Positions 15,665 to 24,843 of a stretch of DNA of 27,044 nucleotides are shown piece after piece. The notes below the pieces were generated by a model. The model was not told the DNA's origin and did no database searches. It was given only the letters and a program-made list of their open reading frames with translations. The DNA comes from JANQRV01 sp964533785 (GTDB lineage: Bacteria > Bacteroidota > Bacteroidia > Chitinophagales > Saprospiraceae). The DNA is taken from positions 1 through 27,044 of the forward strand of contig CAZHNG010000045.1 of assembly GCA_964533785.1 (NCBI GenBank). Reading direction: 5' to 3'. The first letter of the stretch is position 1. Every line of letters starts with the position of its first letter. Both the position numbers and the translations under genes were made by a program.

Positions 15665-16894
15665 TTAGGCCTTTTTCAGATCTAATACCGCGATTTCCGG
15701 TAAAATACCCACTCTACCCGGGTAACCTATAAAACCCAATCCCCGGTTGACATACAAAAACTGTTCTCCTTTTTGATATAGCCCTGCCCATTGTTTGTAC
15801 ATCAGCTTAATGGGGCTCCACTTCACGTAACCCGGGATTTCCACGCCAAATTGCATACCGTGTGTATGCCCTGAAAATGTAATATCGATATCATTAAAAC
15901 CAGGAAGCACCTGCCCTTCCCAATGGGAGGGATCGTGCGAAAGTAATACCTTAATACTGGCAGGATCACTTCCCGCGTGTGCTTTGGCCAAATCACCGTA
16001 TTTTGGGAAACGGGCTTTCATAGAATAATTTTCAACACCCAAGATGGCTATTTTTTCATTGTTGATGTCCAATAACCGGTTTTCATTGACCAACAGGTCC
16101 CAGCCCAATTCCCGGTGAACATTTTTCATCTTCTCGAGGTTCTGTGCTTTTTCTTCCGGACTATTCCAGCGCACGTAATCGCCGTAATCGTGATTGCCAA
16201 GAACGGAATAAACGCCGTATTTTGCTTCTATTTTGTTAAAAATATCCATGAAGTGATCCATCTCATCGGCGATATCATTGACCAGATCGCCGGTAAAGAA
16301 TACCAGGTCTGCTTTTTGTTGGTTGATCAGATCGATGGCATTTTTAACGGGCTCTTTAAATGTAAAACTTCCGGAATGAATGTCGGAAATTTGTACGATG
16401 CGAAGTCCTTCGAGTGCTGCGGGTAGCTTCTTCAATCGAACCGTGTTTTTGAATACCTTGTAGCGATAGGGATTGCGGATGATTCCATACGATAATACTG
16501 CTAAGGGGACGAAACCCATCATTAATCCCATCCTGGAAAGGAATTGATTTCTACCGTAATCGAACGATCTTGGGCTACTGGAAAACTGATCGTAAGCAAA
16601 TAAGGATAGCCGGCGCACATCGTCCACAAAAAGGGGAACGATGACCAGCAACTTGGCCATATAGATCAGTAAGATAAAAGCGCGCAACAATACCTGAGCA
16701 GGCTGTGTCCAATTAGCGGCATCCGACCTGCTGCCAAACCACAAAAATCCGATCGCTACGGCAGTAATTCCCCAAAAAAGAATACTCGTAACCAGTTTTA
16801 CGGAATTGCTTTGATTTTGGATCACCGTCCGAACGGCTTGGAAGACATACAGGTCTAAGGCCAGCAGGAAAACAATAGCAAATAGAAATCTCAT
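15665..16894 (-). CDS. Membrane-anchored metallophosphoesterase
   Basis: A 409-residue protein with about four N-terminal hydrophobic segments (first 21 residues, then LVTSILFWGITAVAIGFLW, LLRAFILLIYMAKLLVI and LMMGFVPLAVLSYGII). A calcineurin-like phosphoesterase domain follows. All metal-binding motifs are present in order: SDIHSG, GDLVND, GNHDYGDY, SHDPSHW and GHTHG. It belongs to the YaeI/YkuE type of membrane phosphoesterases. Some relatives act on lipid A precursors or other phospho-compounds, but the substrate here is unknown. It is first gene of a probable two-gene operon with purU; I see no functional link between the two. A likely promoter lies at 16919-16949. Confidence 0.9.
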   Translation of the reverse strand: MRFLFAIVFLLALDLYVFQAVRTVIQNQSNSVKLVTSILFWGITAVAIGFLWFGSRSDAANWTQPAQVLLRAFILLIYMAKLLVIVPLFVDDVRRLSLFAYDQFSSSPRSFDYGRNQFLSRMGLMMGFVPLAVLSYGIIRNPYRYKVFKNTVRLKKLPAALEGLRIVQISDIHSGSFTFKEPVKNAIDLINQQKADLVFFTGDLVNDIADEMDHFMDIFNKIEAKYGVYSVLGNHDYGDYVRWNSPEEKAQNLEKMKNVHRELGWDLLVNENRLLDINNEKIAILGVENYSMKARFPKYGDLAKAHAGSDPASIKVLLSHDPSHWEGQVLPGFNDIDITFSGHTHGMQFGVEIPGYVKWSPIKLMYKQWAGLYQKGEQFLYVNRGLGFIGYPGRVGILPEIAVLDLKKA

Positions 16895-16918
16895 ATTTGG
16901 GCGATTTATTCAGACAAC

Positions 16919-16949
16919 TAAATATAGGAGGATTTTGTTTTTGTGCCAA
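16919..16949 (-). promoter_or_regulatory. Bacteroidota-type promoter for the phosphoesterase-purU operon
   Basis: On the minus strand TTG (16949-16947), a 20-base spacer and TATATTTA (16926-16919) match the -33/-7 pattern with one mismatch in the -7 box. The box ends 24 bp before the ATG at 16894. Confidence 0.5.
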
Positions 16950-17154
16950 CTCTAAGTGTGCAGACAAGAACCCAAACGTATTAATATCCTCAAATACTTT
17001 TTCCAAAAAGAATGGTTTATATTTAACTTTTCTCCGTATTGGTAGTCTTATAAAATAAAGGCAAGAAATGTATTGCCACAATGTTAATATTTAGACCGGT
17101 CTGTTTTTAATCCTGAAACAACCATTAAAGCTAGTAAAAATTACATCACACTGG

Positions 17155-17736
17155 ATGACCCGCGAATCTCAAATATGGAATCAGTTAAAAGGAGGAGATA
17201 AACGAGCACTGGAAGAGATCTACCGCGCTCATGTGCAACGGTTGTATCAATACGGCCGTCGGTTTACCAAAGATGACCAACTGGTAGAAGACTGTATCCA
17301 GGATCTTTTTATCGAACTTTGGAAGAACCGCAAGGGCTTGGGAGATACAGATTCCGTGGAGCGATACTTACTGGCGGCTACCCGCAGAAAAATTGTACGC
17401 CAGCTTACAAAGCTCAAAAAGGTGAGCGCTACCGATCAAGAATCGGATTTTCCATTTTCTGTGGAACTCGCCATTGATCAGCAATTGATCGACACGGAAG
17501 TATCGCAGGAAAATACCCTGAAAATTAAACAGGCTTTTGATGAATTAAGCAAAAGACAAAAAGAAGCCATATATCTGAAGTATTATGCAGGACTCGATTA
17601 TTCGGAAATTGAAGAAGTGATGAAGATCAATTACCAATCTGCTCGTAATTTAGTTTCCGGTGGTTTGAAAAAGATGAAATCGACTTTGGGGTTGGCCTTA
17701 TTCTTTTGTTTTTTGAATTTTTTTGGAAATTTTTGA
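17155..17736 (+). CDS. FecI-type ECF sigma-70 factor
   Basis: A 193-residue alternative sigma factor that would direct RNA polymerase to a local regulon when released by its FecR partner. Region 2 is seen at residues 20-60 (EEIYRAHVQRLYQYGRRF...DCIQDLFIELWKNR). Region 4 spans about 128-174 (LSKRQKEAIYLKYYAGLDYSE...NYQSARNLVSGGLKKMK). The family motif of sigma-70 region 4 helix-turn-helix is intact. The last 18 residues are strongly hydrophobic (STLGLALFFCFLNFFGNF), a tail seen in other Bacteroidota ECF factors that could hold the protein near the membrane. It is followed after 83 bp by the FecR gene. A 10-bp palindrome AGACCGGTCT lies upstream at 17093-17102. Confidence 0.95.
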   Translation: MTRESQIWNQLKGGDKRALEEIYRAHVQRLYQYGRRFTKDDQLVEDCIQDLFIELWKNRKGLGDTDSVERYLLAATRRKIVRQLTKLKKVSATDQESDFPFSVELAIDQQLIDTEVSQENTLKIKQAFDELSKRQKEAIYLKYYAGLDYSEIEEVMKINYQSARNLVSGGLKKMKSTLGLALFFCFLNFFGNF

Positions 17737-17819
17737 GTACAAATGGTGAATGGTTGTCTTTATGAGTTAAATGGGTTGGACGGGTTTTGGAACAACGCAC
17801 CAACATTATCATAACATAA

Positions 17820-18785
17820 ATGAATGATTACTCAACATATGATGCTGTTCAATTAGCCGCAGATACTTCCTTTATTGCCTGGGTACTTACTCCGGATGCC
17901 TCTTCAAAAGCTTTCTGGGAAAAGTGGATGGATGAACACCCCGGGAAAAAAGCAACCGTTAAAGAAGCCCGGCAGATCGTTGAGCAACTACAGTTCAAAC
18001 AGGAAGAACTGGATGACGAAAAAGTGGATCGATTGTGGCAAAAAATTGATGCTGAAACGGATACGGACGAAAAGAGTAAGGTAATTCCGCTATTCCCTAA
18101 TTGGGTTTATGCAGCGGCAGCGGCTATTCTTTTAGCCGTCAGTTTTTTCTTTCTATTGCCCAAATCTTCCAGTACCTTTCAGACCGGTCAGGCAGAATGG
18201 TTGAGCCATGTTTTACCGGATAGTTCTTCGGTATATTTAAATGCTTCGACGCAGATCGACTATTCCGGTAATTGGCAAGAACAGCGGCTGGTAAAATTAG
18301 ACGGAGAAGCATTTTTTGAAGTCAAAGAAGGGGAAAAGTTTACCGTGGAAACAGAATCGGGAAATGTCCAGGTGTTGGGGACTTCTTTCAATGTTTTCGC
18401 CAGGATGGATAAACTCAACGTAACCTGTTTCACCGGCAAGGTAAAAGTGAGCGGCAGAAACGGGCAATCGGTGATCTTGAATAGTGGCCAGACCGCCAGG
18501 TTCCACCGGGGAAAAATGAGAACCTTCAATACCGGCGAAAAAGATCAGCCGGATTGGCAAAAAGGCGTCTTTACTTACAGTTCGACCCCATTAACTGAAG
18601 TGTTTGCCGAGATCGAACGACAATTCGGTGTTACGATCGACGCCAGTGAAGTCAATCCCGACCTATTGTACAACGGCTTTTTTAACCGGGAAAGCCTTGA
18701 TTCTGCCCTCTACTACGTGACTTTCCCCACGAATCTGGAAGCAACGCGAAACGACCAACTAATAACAATTAAGCCGAAAAAATAG
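17820..18785 (+). CDS. FecR-type anti-sigma factor
   Basis: A 321-residue inner-membrane signal transducer that would hold the ECF sigma factor inactive and release or activate it when the outer-membrane receptor binds ligand. Residues 1-80 are the cytosolic sigma-binding part. One transmembrane helix covers residues 95-113 (WVYAAAAAILLAVSFFFLL). The periplasmic FecR domain has the hallmark LPDSSSVYLNASTQIDY (residues 132-148), GEAFFEV, VLGTSFNVFA and GKVKVSG. A C-terminal STN-like segment (PLTEVFAEIERQFGVTI) precedes the end. Gene order sigma, FecR, receptor is the standard arrangement. An imperfect hairpin separates it from the receptor gene. Confidence 0.95.
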   Translation: MNDYSTYDAVQLAADTSFIAWVLTPDASSKAFWEKWMDEHPGKKATVKEARQIVEQLQFKQEELDDEKVDRLWQKIDAETDTDEKSKVIPLFPNWVYAAAAAILLAVSFFFLLPKSSSTFQTGQAEWLSHVLPDSSSVYLNASTQIDYSGNWQEQRLVKLDGEAFFEVKEGEKFTVETESGNVQVLGTSFNVFARMDKLNVTCFTGKVKVSGRNGQSVILNSGQTARFHRGKMRTFNTGEKDQPDWQKGVFTYSSTPLTEVFAEIERQFGVTIDASEVNPDLLYNGFFNRESLDSALYYVTFPTNLEATRNDQLITIKPKK

Positions 18786-18796
18786 ATTCTACTTGT

Positions 18797-18832
18797 GGCG
18801 GCTAAAAGAAGGTACAACTTCCTATCGCCGCT
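18797..18832 (+). promoter_or_regulatory. Intercistronic stem-loop between FecR and receptor genes
   Basis: GCGGC (18798-18802) pairs with GCCGC (18827-18831), and an inner GAAG/CTTC stem lies between them. It falls in the 67-bp gap between fecR-like and receptor genes. There is no T-run, so it is more likely an RNA-processing or stability element than a terminator. Role is inference. Confidence 0.35.
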
Positions 18833-18852
18833 CAGGTTCAATGTAAACGTCT

Positions 18853-21558
18853 ATGCGACAAAGCATTAAGCAAATTATTTTTTTGATACTACTCATTTGT
18901 CTGGGGCTTGGGTTAAGCCGCGGGCAATCCCATGGTTTTACCATTACCAAAAGTTTTAACGATCAATCCCTGCACTCCATTTTCAAGTGGCTGGAAAACA
19001 CCCACGATATTAAGGTGGCCTACGAAGAAACAACGGCAAGAAATATCTTTATTGATCAGCAGTTCCTCAATACCTCTCTCAACCAGTTTTTCACCAAACT
19101 ATTAACCGGTACTCCGCTAACCTTTCATATCGTCGCCGAGGACAAAGTGTTGGTGGGGCCGAAACAACCTGCATTGACGAGCAAGGAAGCCCCATTCTAC
19201 CAGATCTCCGGAGTGGTGATCGATAGCCTGACCGGCACCCCTCTGCCTTTTGCCAATATCATTGATCCTATTACCCAGCAAGGTACCAACACGGATGAAA
19301 ATGGTCAATTTTCTTTCACCATCAATAGAGCAAACTCCCGCCTCAATATTTCCTACGTCGGTTACCAAAGTCAGCAGATCATTATCACACCAAAAGAGCA
19401 GCGGTTAATGATCCGTTTACAACCCGAGATCATCGAATTCGAAGATGTCATCATTTTCGACCGGCTTCCAACCCTTACCATCGATAAAACCCTCAATGCG
19501 ATGACGTTGGATTTCGACCGCTTGGGTTCACTTCCCGCCTTTCCCAGCGGTATGGATGTCAACCGCAACATTCAATTATTACCGGGTGTCGCGGCTTTTG
19601 ACGATCTATCAGCAGGATTAAAAGTAAGAGGCAGCGCCGCCGATGAGAACATGGTCTTACTGGATAACCTGCCGCTTTATAATATCAACCATTTCTACGG
19701 CGTATTCAGTGCTATCCACCCGGATATTGTACAACAGGTAAACGTATACAAAAATGATTTCCCCATTGAATATAGCGGCTACACTGCCGGTGTTATTGAA
19801 ATGAAAACCGACGATCCCGCCCTGGATCAATTTTCTGCGAAATTAGGCATCGATTTGATTACAGCTAAAGGAATGATCAAAGCACCGCTGGCTAAAAATA
19901 TGAATGTCCTTCTGGCAGGAAGAACTACGCACCAAAACGTAGCCAATTCAGGTCTATTCGACCTTTTGCAAAACAATAGCGAAGAACTGGACAATGTGAT
20001 CAATTCAACGAGAGAAGATGTAAGTCGTCCCAGCTTATTGCGTATCCAGCCGGATTTTAAATTCTATGATGTATTCGGAAAATGGGGTTGGAAAATCAAT
20101 GACCAGCATAAAATCAGCGTTTCTTTCTACAATGGTTTTGATCAATACGATTATAACTACCGCGAAGATTTCAATTTTGTCCAAAGAGGATTCCGGGTCA
20201 GAAATACGGAAACCAATTCGGAAACCTCAAGCTGGGAAAATACTGCCGCCGGTTTGCTCTACGAAAGGCGATGGTCCGAAAGACTAAGCACCAGCGCAAA
20301 TTTCAGTTATTCGCAGTATCGATTAGATAATGAGCAGTTATTTGCCTTGACCCGTAACAGGTCTTTACGCCCAGATACCACGCGTAGTTCCAGTATCTTC
20401 CAAAATAATAATATCGAAGGCTACCGGATGGATCTAAAAAACACTTGGGTGAACACACCAACCGGACAACTTACCTTCGGCTACACTTACGTGGAAAATA
20501 AAACGCAATTCGACTTCCAGAACGACGACAACCGTCAACAAAACCGTTTTGACGTAGCCCACCAGCACATTGCCTACGGCAAGCAAAGCCTGCAACTTTT
20601 TGATAAACTCTCCCTGGGATTCGGCCTCTCCGCTACGCTATACGACAAAACGGACCAGGTATACCTTTCTCCCCGGGCAAATCTGAATTATAGCATTACT
20701 GATCAAATGTATCTCAAAGGTGCCTGGACGATCAACCACCAGTTTCTCCGGCAGATCTACTACGAAGACCTGTTTGGCGAAAATCAGACGTTCTGGGTGC
20801 TAGCCAACGACAGGCGATTCAATCCCATCCCCACTGCAAGCTCCCGCCACTTTATGGTCGGCGCCAACCTACTGCTGAACCGGTGGGAGTTTGATATTGA
20901 ACTGTACCACAGAAAAATGGAAGGGGTAGTTGAATACGCTCTGCGTAATCCCGGTTTTGACCGAAGAACACCCGGTTTTGCGGCTAATCGCATCTTCACC
21001 TTGTTCAATGGCGAAGGCAGCTCCAAGGGCATCGACCTGTTAATCAAAAAAACCGGCAAAAACTACAGCGGCTGGCTGGCTTACACCTTGAGCGAAACGC
21101 TAAATGCTTTCCCACAGATCAACGCCGGCAACTCCTATCCCGCCCAGGATGACCGCCGTCATCAACTAAAATTCGTCAACCAGTACCGCTGGAAAAACTG
21201 GTCCTTTTCCGGCATCTACATCTTTGCGAGTGGCCGTCCTTACCTCGACCTTTCCCGCATCACCGAAAACCCGATCGACCGCATCCGGCCCAATTATGCC
21301 CAAAATATTACCCGACTGAGAGATTATCACCGGTTCGATATCGGTGCCGAATATTCCTTCGAATTGTTTAAACAGAAGAGCAAAATCGGCCTTTCCGTCA
21401 TCAATCTTTTCGACCACAACAACGTAAAATACCGGCAGTTTGCCTATTCATTCGAAAGTGATGAACCTACGGGTACCGACAGGAATAACCAGGTCATTGG
21501 TACAGAATTACAAATGCTGGGCCGATTATTGAATGTGAGTTTTGGGATTCAGTTTTGA
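18853..21558 (+). CDS. STN-domain TonB-dependent receptor (FecA-like signalling receptor)
   Basis: A 901-residue outer-membrane receptor expected both to import a ligand and to signal through the adjacent FecR. Order of parts: signal peptide (1-25); secretin/TonB N-terminal STN domain at about 28-110 (FNDQSLHSIFKWLENTHDIKV...), the part that contacts FecR; a carboxypeptidase-regulatory-like beta-sandwich at about 118-205 (ISGVVIDSLTGTPLPFANI...GTNTDENGQFSF); plug at about 230-330 (LPGVAAFDDLSAGLKVRGSAADENMVLLDNLPLY); then a large barrel ending LLNVSFGIQF with a terminal Phe. It is the third gene of the sigma/anti-sigma/receptor trio. Substrate unknown: siderophore, glycan fragment and peptide are all possible. 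Confidence 0.94.
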   Translation: MRQSIKQIIFLILLICLGLGLSRGQSHGFTITKSFNDQSLHSIFKWLENTHDIKVAYEETTARNIFIDQQFLNTSLNQFFTKLLTGTPLTFHIVAEDKVLVGPKQPALTSKEAPFYQISGVVIDSLTGTPLPFANIIDPITQQGTNTDENGQFSFTINRANSRLNISYVGYQSQQIIITPKEQRLMIRLQPEIIEFEDVIIFDRLPTLTIDKTLNAMTLDFDRLGSLPAFPSGMDVNRNIQLLPGVAAFDDLSAGLKVRGSAADENMVLLDNLPLYNINHFYGVFSAIHPDIVQQVNVYKNDFPIEYSGYTAGVIEMKTDDPALDQFSAKLGIDLITAKGMIKAPLAKNMNVLLAGRTTHQNVANSGLFDLLQNNSEELDNVINSTREDVSRPSLLRIQPDFKFYDVFGKWGWKINDQHKISVSFYNGFDQYDYNYREDFNFVQRGFRVRNTETNSETSSWENTAAGLLYERRWSERLSTSANFSYSQYRLDNEQLFALTRNRSLRPDTTRSSSIFQNNNIEGYRMDLKNTWVNTPTGQLTFGYTYVENKTQFDFQNDDNRQQNRFDVAHQHIAYGKQSLQLFDKLSLGFGLSATLYDKTDQVYLSPRANLNYSITDQMYLKGAWTINHQFLRQIYYEDLFGENQTFWVLANDRRFNPIPTASSRHFMVGANLLLNRWEFDIELYHRKMEGVVEYALRNPGFDRRTPGFAANRIFTLFNGEGSSKGIDLLIKKTGKNYSGWLAYTLSETLNAFPQINAGNSYPAQDDRRHQLKFVNQYRWKNWSFSGIYIFASGRPYLDLSRITENPIDRIRPNYAQNITRLRDYHRFDIGAEYSFELFKQKSKIGLSVINLFDHNNVKYRQFAYSFESDEPTGTDRNNQVIGTELQMLGRLLNVSFGIQF

Positions 21559-21582
21559 TGGTTCCTCTTGCATTTTCCTTCG

Positions 21583-21590
21583 TATCTTTA
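21583..21590 (+). promoter_or_regulatory. Candidate -7 box before the DNA glycosylase gene
   Basis: TATCTTTA matches TAnnTTTG at all but the last base and lies 11 bp before the ATG. I found no well-spaced TTG upstream, and the leader would be only a few bases long. Confidence 0.25.
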
Positions 21591-21601
21591 CGATCAAAAA
21601 T

Positions 21602-22201
21602 ATGACCTTCGAGGCTATCCTTTCCAATGATCCCGTATTGAACAAGATCGTCAACGAAACCACTCAGATCAAAACCGTTGATTTTGAAAAAGATGTTTAT
21701 TTAGCCCTGCTGGGCAGCATTATATCCCAGCAAATTTCTACGAAGGTCGCAAGGGTTATCCAGGATCGTTTTTTCGGACTATTTGCAACGGGTTATCCCG
21801 AAGCAGAGCAGATACTGGATAAATCGGAAGAGGAATTGCGCAGCGCCGGTCTCTCCTCGCAAAAGTTTAATTATATCCGCAATGTGGCCAACTTCAAAAT
21901 TGAGCATGACCTCAGCTACGACTATCTCGATACAATGGAAGACGAAGCCATCATCAAATACCTCACCCAAATCAAAGGCATCGGCGTTTGGACGGCGCAC
22001 ATGATCCTCATTTTCGCCATGGAGCGACCGGATGTACTACCGCTGGGTGATTTGGCCGTCCGCCAGAAAATGGCCTTCGCCTACGGCGTAGAGTCCAAAG
22101 GGAGGCAATTGCATAAGGAATTGACGGCTATTGCCGAAAATTGGCGGCCGCACCGTTCTTTGGCGTGCCGGTATATTTGGGGGTGGCAGCGGGAGGGGTA
22201 A
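21602..22201 (+). CDS. AlkA-like DNA-3-methyladenine glycosylase II
   Basis: A 199-residue HhH-GPD DNA repair glycosylase that would remove alkylated bases such as 3-methyladenine. I start it at the ATG at 21602; the in-frame upstream Met at 21542 overlaps the end of the receptor gene. The helix-hairpin-helix is LTQIKGIGVWTAHMI (residues 121-135). The catalytic Asp is D150 in LPLGDLAVR. The C-terminal WRPHRSLACRYIW is typical of the AlkA group. It lacks the AlkA N-terminal domain and the Fe-S cysteine loop of Nth/MutY, matching the short bacterial forms. It sits between two TonB receptor genes, 43 bp after the first, an unexpected place for a repair gene. Confidence 0.9.
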   Translation: MTFEAILSNDPVLNKIVNETTQIKTVDFEKDVYLALLGSIISQQISTKVARVIQDRFFGLFATGYPEAEQILDKSEEELRSAGLSSQKFNYIRNVANFKIEHDLSYDYLDTMEDEAIIKYLTQIKGIGVWTAHMILIFAMERPDVLPLGDLAVRQKMAFAYGVESKGRQLHKELTAIAENWRPHRSLACRYIWGWQREG

Positions 22202-22234
22202 AGGTGTCACCTAGGTGTCACCTAGGTGACACCT
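22202..22234. repeat. Triple 11-mer palindromic repeat AGGTGTCACCT
   Basis: Three adjoining 11-base units: AGGTGTCACCT, AGGTGTCACCT, AGGTGACACCT. The last two together form a perfect 22-bp palindrome (22213-22234). It starts directly after the glycosylase stop codon and ends 90 bp before the next receptor gene. It could be a terminator stem, an operator with several half-sites or a small dispersed palindromic repeat. No T-run follows. Confidence 0.75.
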
Positions 22235-22324
22235 CCTCACCGTAAACTTTTCCCATTTCCAATAGGGGGGGAATGCCAAATACATCATCTTCCAGTCAAA
22301 CACATATTTCTAAAATATACATTT

Positions 22325-24698
22325 ATGAACCATCACCTCCTCCTGAGCATCTGCATGTTCCTGAGCCTAAATACCTTTGCCCAATCCCCCACTCTAGTCG
22401 AAAAATATACCATCAGCGGCTATATTAAAGACCAGCATACCGGGGAAGAACTCATCTACGCTACCGTACACAATAAGCTGTTAAATGTGGGTACGACCAC
22501 CAATGCCTACGGCTTTTATTCCCTCACACTTCCTGCCGGCACACACCGCCTGGAGTTTTCTTACCTGGGTTTCGAAACCATCGTTAAAAATGTTGAGCTG
22601 GATAAAGACTTGGCTTTCAATGTGGAACTATCCCCTGGTTCCGCAGTATTGGAAGAAATCATTGTGACTGGAGAAGCGGAGGAAAATGCCATCGAGTCGG
22701 TCAATATGAGCCGGATCGGGCTGGAAGTGGAACAGCTCAAAAAATTGCCGGCCTTACTAGGAGAGCCCGACCTGGTGAAAACCATACAAACGATGCCGGG
22801 GGTTACCAATGCCGGAGAGGGTACTTCCAGCTTTTTCGTTCGCGGCGGTGCGGCCGACCAAAACCTGGTCTTGATCGACGAGGCACCGGTTTATGAATTA
22901 TCCCACCTATTCGGCCTTTTTTCGGTATTCAATGCGGATATCATCAAAAATGCGGAATTATACAAAGGGGGGATTCCCCCTAAGTTCGGCGGGCGGCTTT
23001 CATCACTCCTGGAAGTCAACACTAAGGACGGCAATACCAAGAAGTTTACGGGGAAAGGAGCCGTAAGCTCATTGGCAGCCAAACTGATGTTGGAAGGCCC
23101 CATCGTAAAGGATAAGGCCTCTTTTATCGTTGCCGGACGACGTTCGTACGTGGATCTTTTCATGAAACTCGATGAAGAAACCAAAAACGATGCTGTGATC
23201 TACCACGACTTGAATGCCAAAGTGAACCTCCGGGCCAATAACAACAATCGCTTTTTCTTGGCCGGATACAGCGGCCGGGATATTTTCAAATTCGGCGATA
23301 ATTTTCAAATGGATTGGGGAAATACCACCGGTACCTTCCGCTGGAATCACCTTTTCAACGAAAGGCTGTTCTCCAATACCACCGTGATCTACAGCAACTT
23401 TGATTATAAACTAGAGGATAAAACGGAAGTCGAAGGTTTTGTTTGGAAAGCTAACCAGGAAGAAGTTTCCTTAAAAGAGGACATCACCTTCTACTTGAAT
23501 CCCAATTTCACCATTCAAACCGGGTACCAGGGCATTTACCGCAGTTTTCAACCTGGGGTGATCACGCCGAATTCAACGGGCTCCATCTATAAGGAAACCC
23601 GGCTCGAAAAACAGTTCGCACTCGATCATGGCATCTATTTTAGGGATAGAACAAAGGCTTTCCGAGCGACTGGCCCTGCAATACGGATTACGCTTATCCA
23701 TTTTTCAAAACGTGGGGCCGACTACGATCTTTGAATACGAAGACCCTCAGAACAATATCGAGATCAACATCCTCGATTCTCGTAACTACGGAAGCCTGGA
23801 AAATATTAAAACCTTTAGCAATCTCGAACCCCGGTTTTCAGCCCGCTACAAAATCTCCAACCGGCAATCCCTAAAGGCGTCTTACCAGCGAATGGTACAA
23901 TATATCCACCTCATTTCCAATTCTACGGTACCCATCCCCTTCAATACCTGGGCACCAAGTTCGCCCTATTTGAATCCTCAGTTGGCGGACCAATTCGCTA
24001 TTGGCTACTTCCACAATTTTGCAAATAATGCCTACGAATTTTCGGTAGAAGCCTATTATAAAGAAGCTAGTCAAATCACTGAATTTGCGGACAATGCCAA
24101 TATTTTCTTTAATCCCAACCTTCCTACTGAATTCCGGCAGGGAGACCTGGAAGCTTACGGCCTCGAATTCTTCCTGCGCAAAAATAAGGGACGATTGCAA
24201 GGTTTTACCAGCTATACGCTATCCAAAGCAGAGGTAATGGTACCAACGGTTAACAACAACGAAGCATTCCCAGCCAACCACGATCGTCGCCACAATTTAA
24301 ACCTGGCGTTAACTTACGAGATCAACGACAAATGGGAAATCGGAACCAATTTCACTTATGCCACGGGCCGCCCTATCACCTTACCCACCGGGAAATATCA
24401 ATTCGACAATTACCAGTTGGATTTCTTTTCCGAACGGAACGGGTACCGGTTACCGCCTTTTCATCGCATGGATATTGCGGTCAACCACAATCCCAGAAAA
24501 AACGAATCCCGAAAATTCAAACGAACCATGGTTTTCGGCATCTACAATGTGTACAACAGGAAAAATCCATTTTCTATCTATACGCGGGTGAGACAAGATG
24601 ATGAAGGCAATATACTCGGTGATGGCACCGAAAAGGAAGCGAGGCTGATCTACCTATTTGGTATTTTGCCTTACGCTACGGTAAACTTTACTTTTTGA
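22325..24698 (+). pseudogene. TonB-dependent receptor with CarboxypepD_reg-like domain, frameshifted
   Basis: Would encode a receptor of about 790 residues if one base were removed. The start at 22325 gives a signal peptide (MNHHLLLSICMFLSLNTFAQ). A carboxypeptidase-regulatory-like domain (ISGYIKDQHTGEELIYATVHN), a plug (MPGVTNAGEGTSSFFVRGGAADQNLVLIDEAPVY, described in parts here) and the first half of the barrel follow in one frame up to ...ALDHGIYF. At 23642 the reading switches: TTT-A-GGG-ATA-GAA-CAA continues in the +1 frame as GIEQRLSERLALQYGLRLS, the expected next barrel strand, to a normal end (YATVNFTF). The 5' frame alone would stop at 23734. Both halves look otherwise intact. Real decay, sequencing error or programmed +1 shift cannot be separated here. 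It has no STN domain, so it is unlikely to signal via FecR. Confidence 0.85.
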
Positions 24699-24702
24699 AT
24701 TA

Positions 24703-24730
24703 GAGAGACGCTAGACACTGGACGCTAGAG
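24703..24730 (+). repeat. Heptamer array, unit NCTAGAC (third site)
   Basis: Four seven-base units, GAGAGAC, GCTAGAC, ACTGGAC, GCTAGAG, start four bases after the receptor stop codon. GCTAGAC is the same core unit as in the two arrays before trmD, about 13.7 kb away. Confidence 0.65.
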
Positions 24731-24760
24731 GTGTCTATCGAACTTGGAAATACCGTCTGG

Positions 24761-24796
24761 AAAACATTCCGAGGTTTCGAAAACATCGGAGGTTTA
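24761..24796 (+). repeat. Imperfect tandem repeat of about 18 bp
   Basis: AAAACATTCCGAGGTTTCG (24761-24779) is followed at once by AAAACATCGGAGGTTTA (24780-24796). The two copies differ by small indels and substitutions. Together with the heptamer array it fills most of the 145-bp spacer between the receptor and lipoprotein genes. Confidence 0.6.
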
Positions 24797-24843
24797 GGTC
24801 CCAACAAAAACATATTTAAACGCTTATTCAAATTGCGACTCCA

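Noticed and set aside
16713..17081. 122-codon minus-strand open frame overlapping the phosphoesterase start
   Set aside because: It overlaps the N-terminal membrane segments of a solid gene in another frame and covers that gene's promoter.
22202..22234. Classical intrinsic terminator
   Set aside because: The stem is strong but is not followed by a T-run on either strand.
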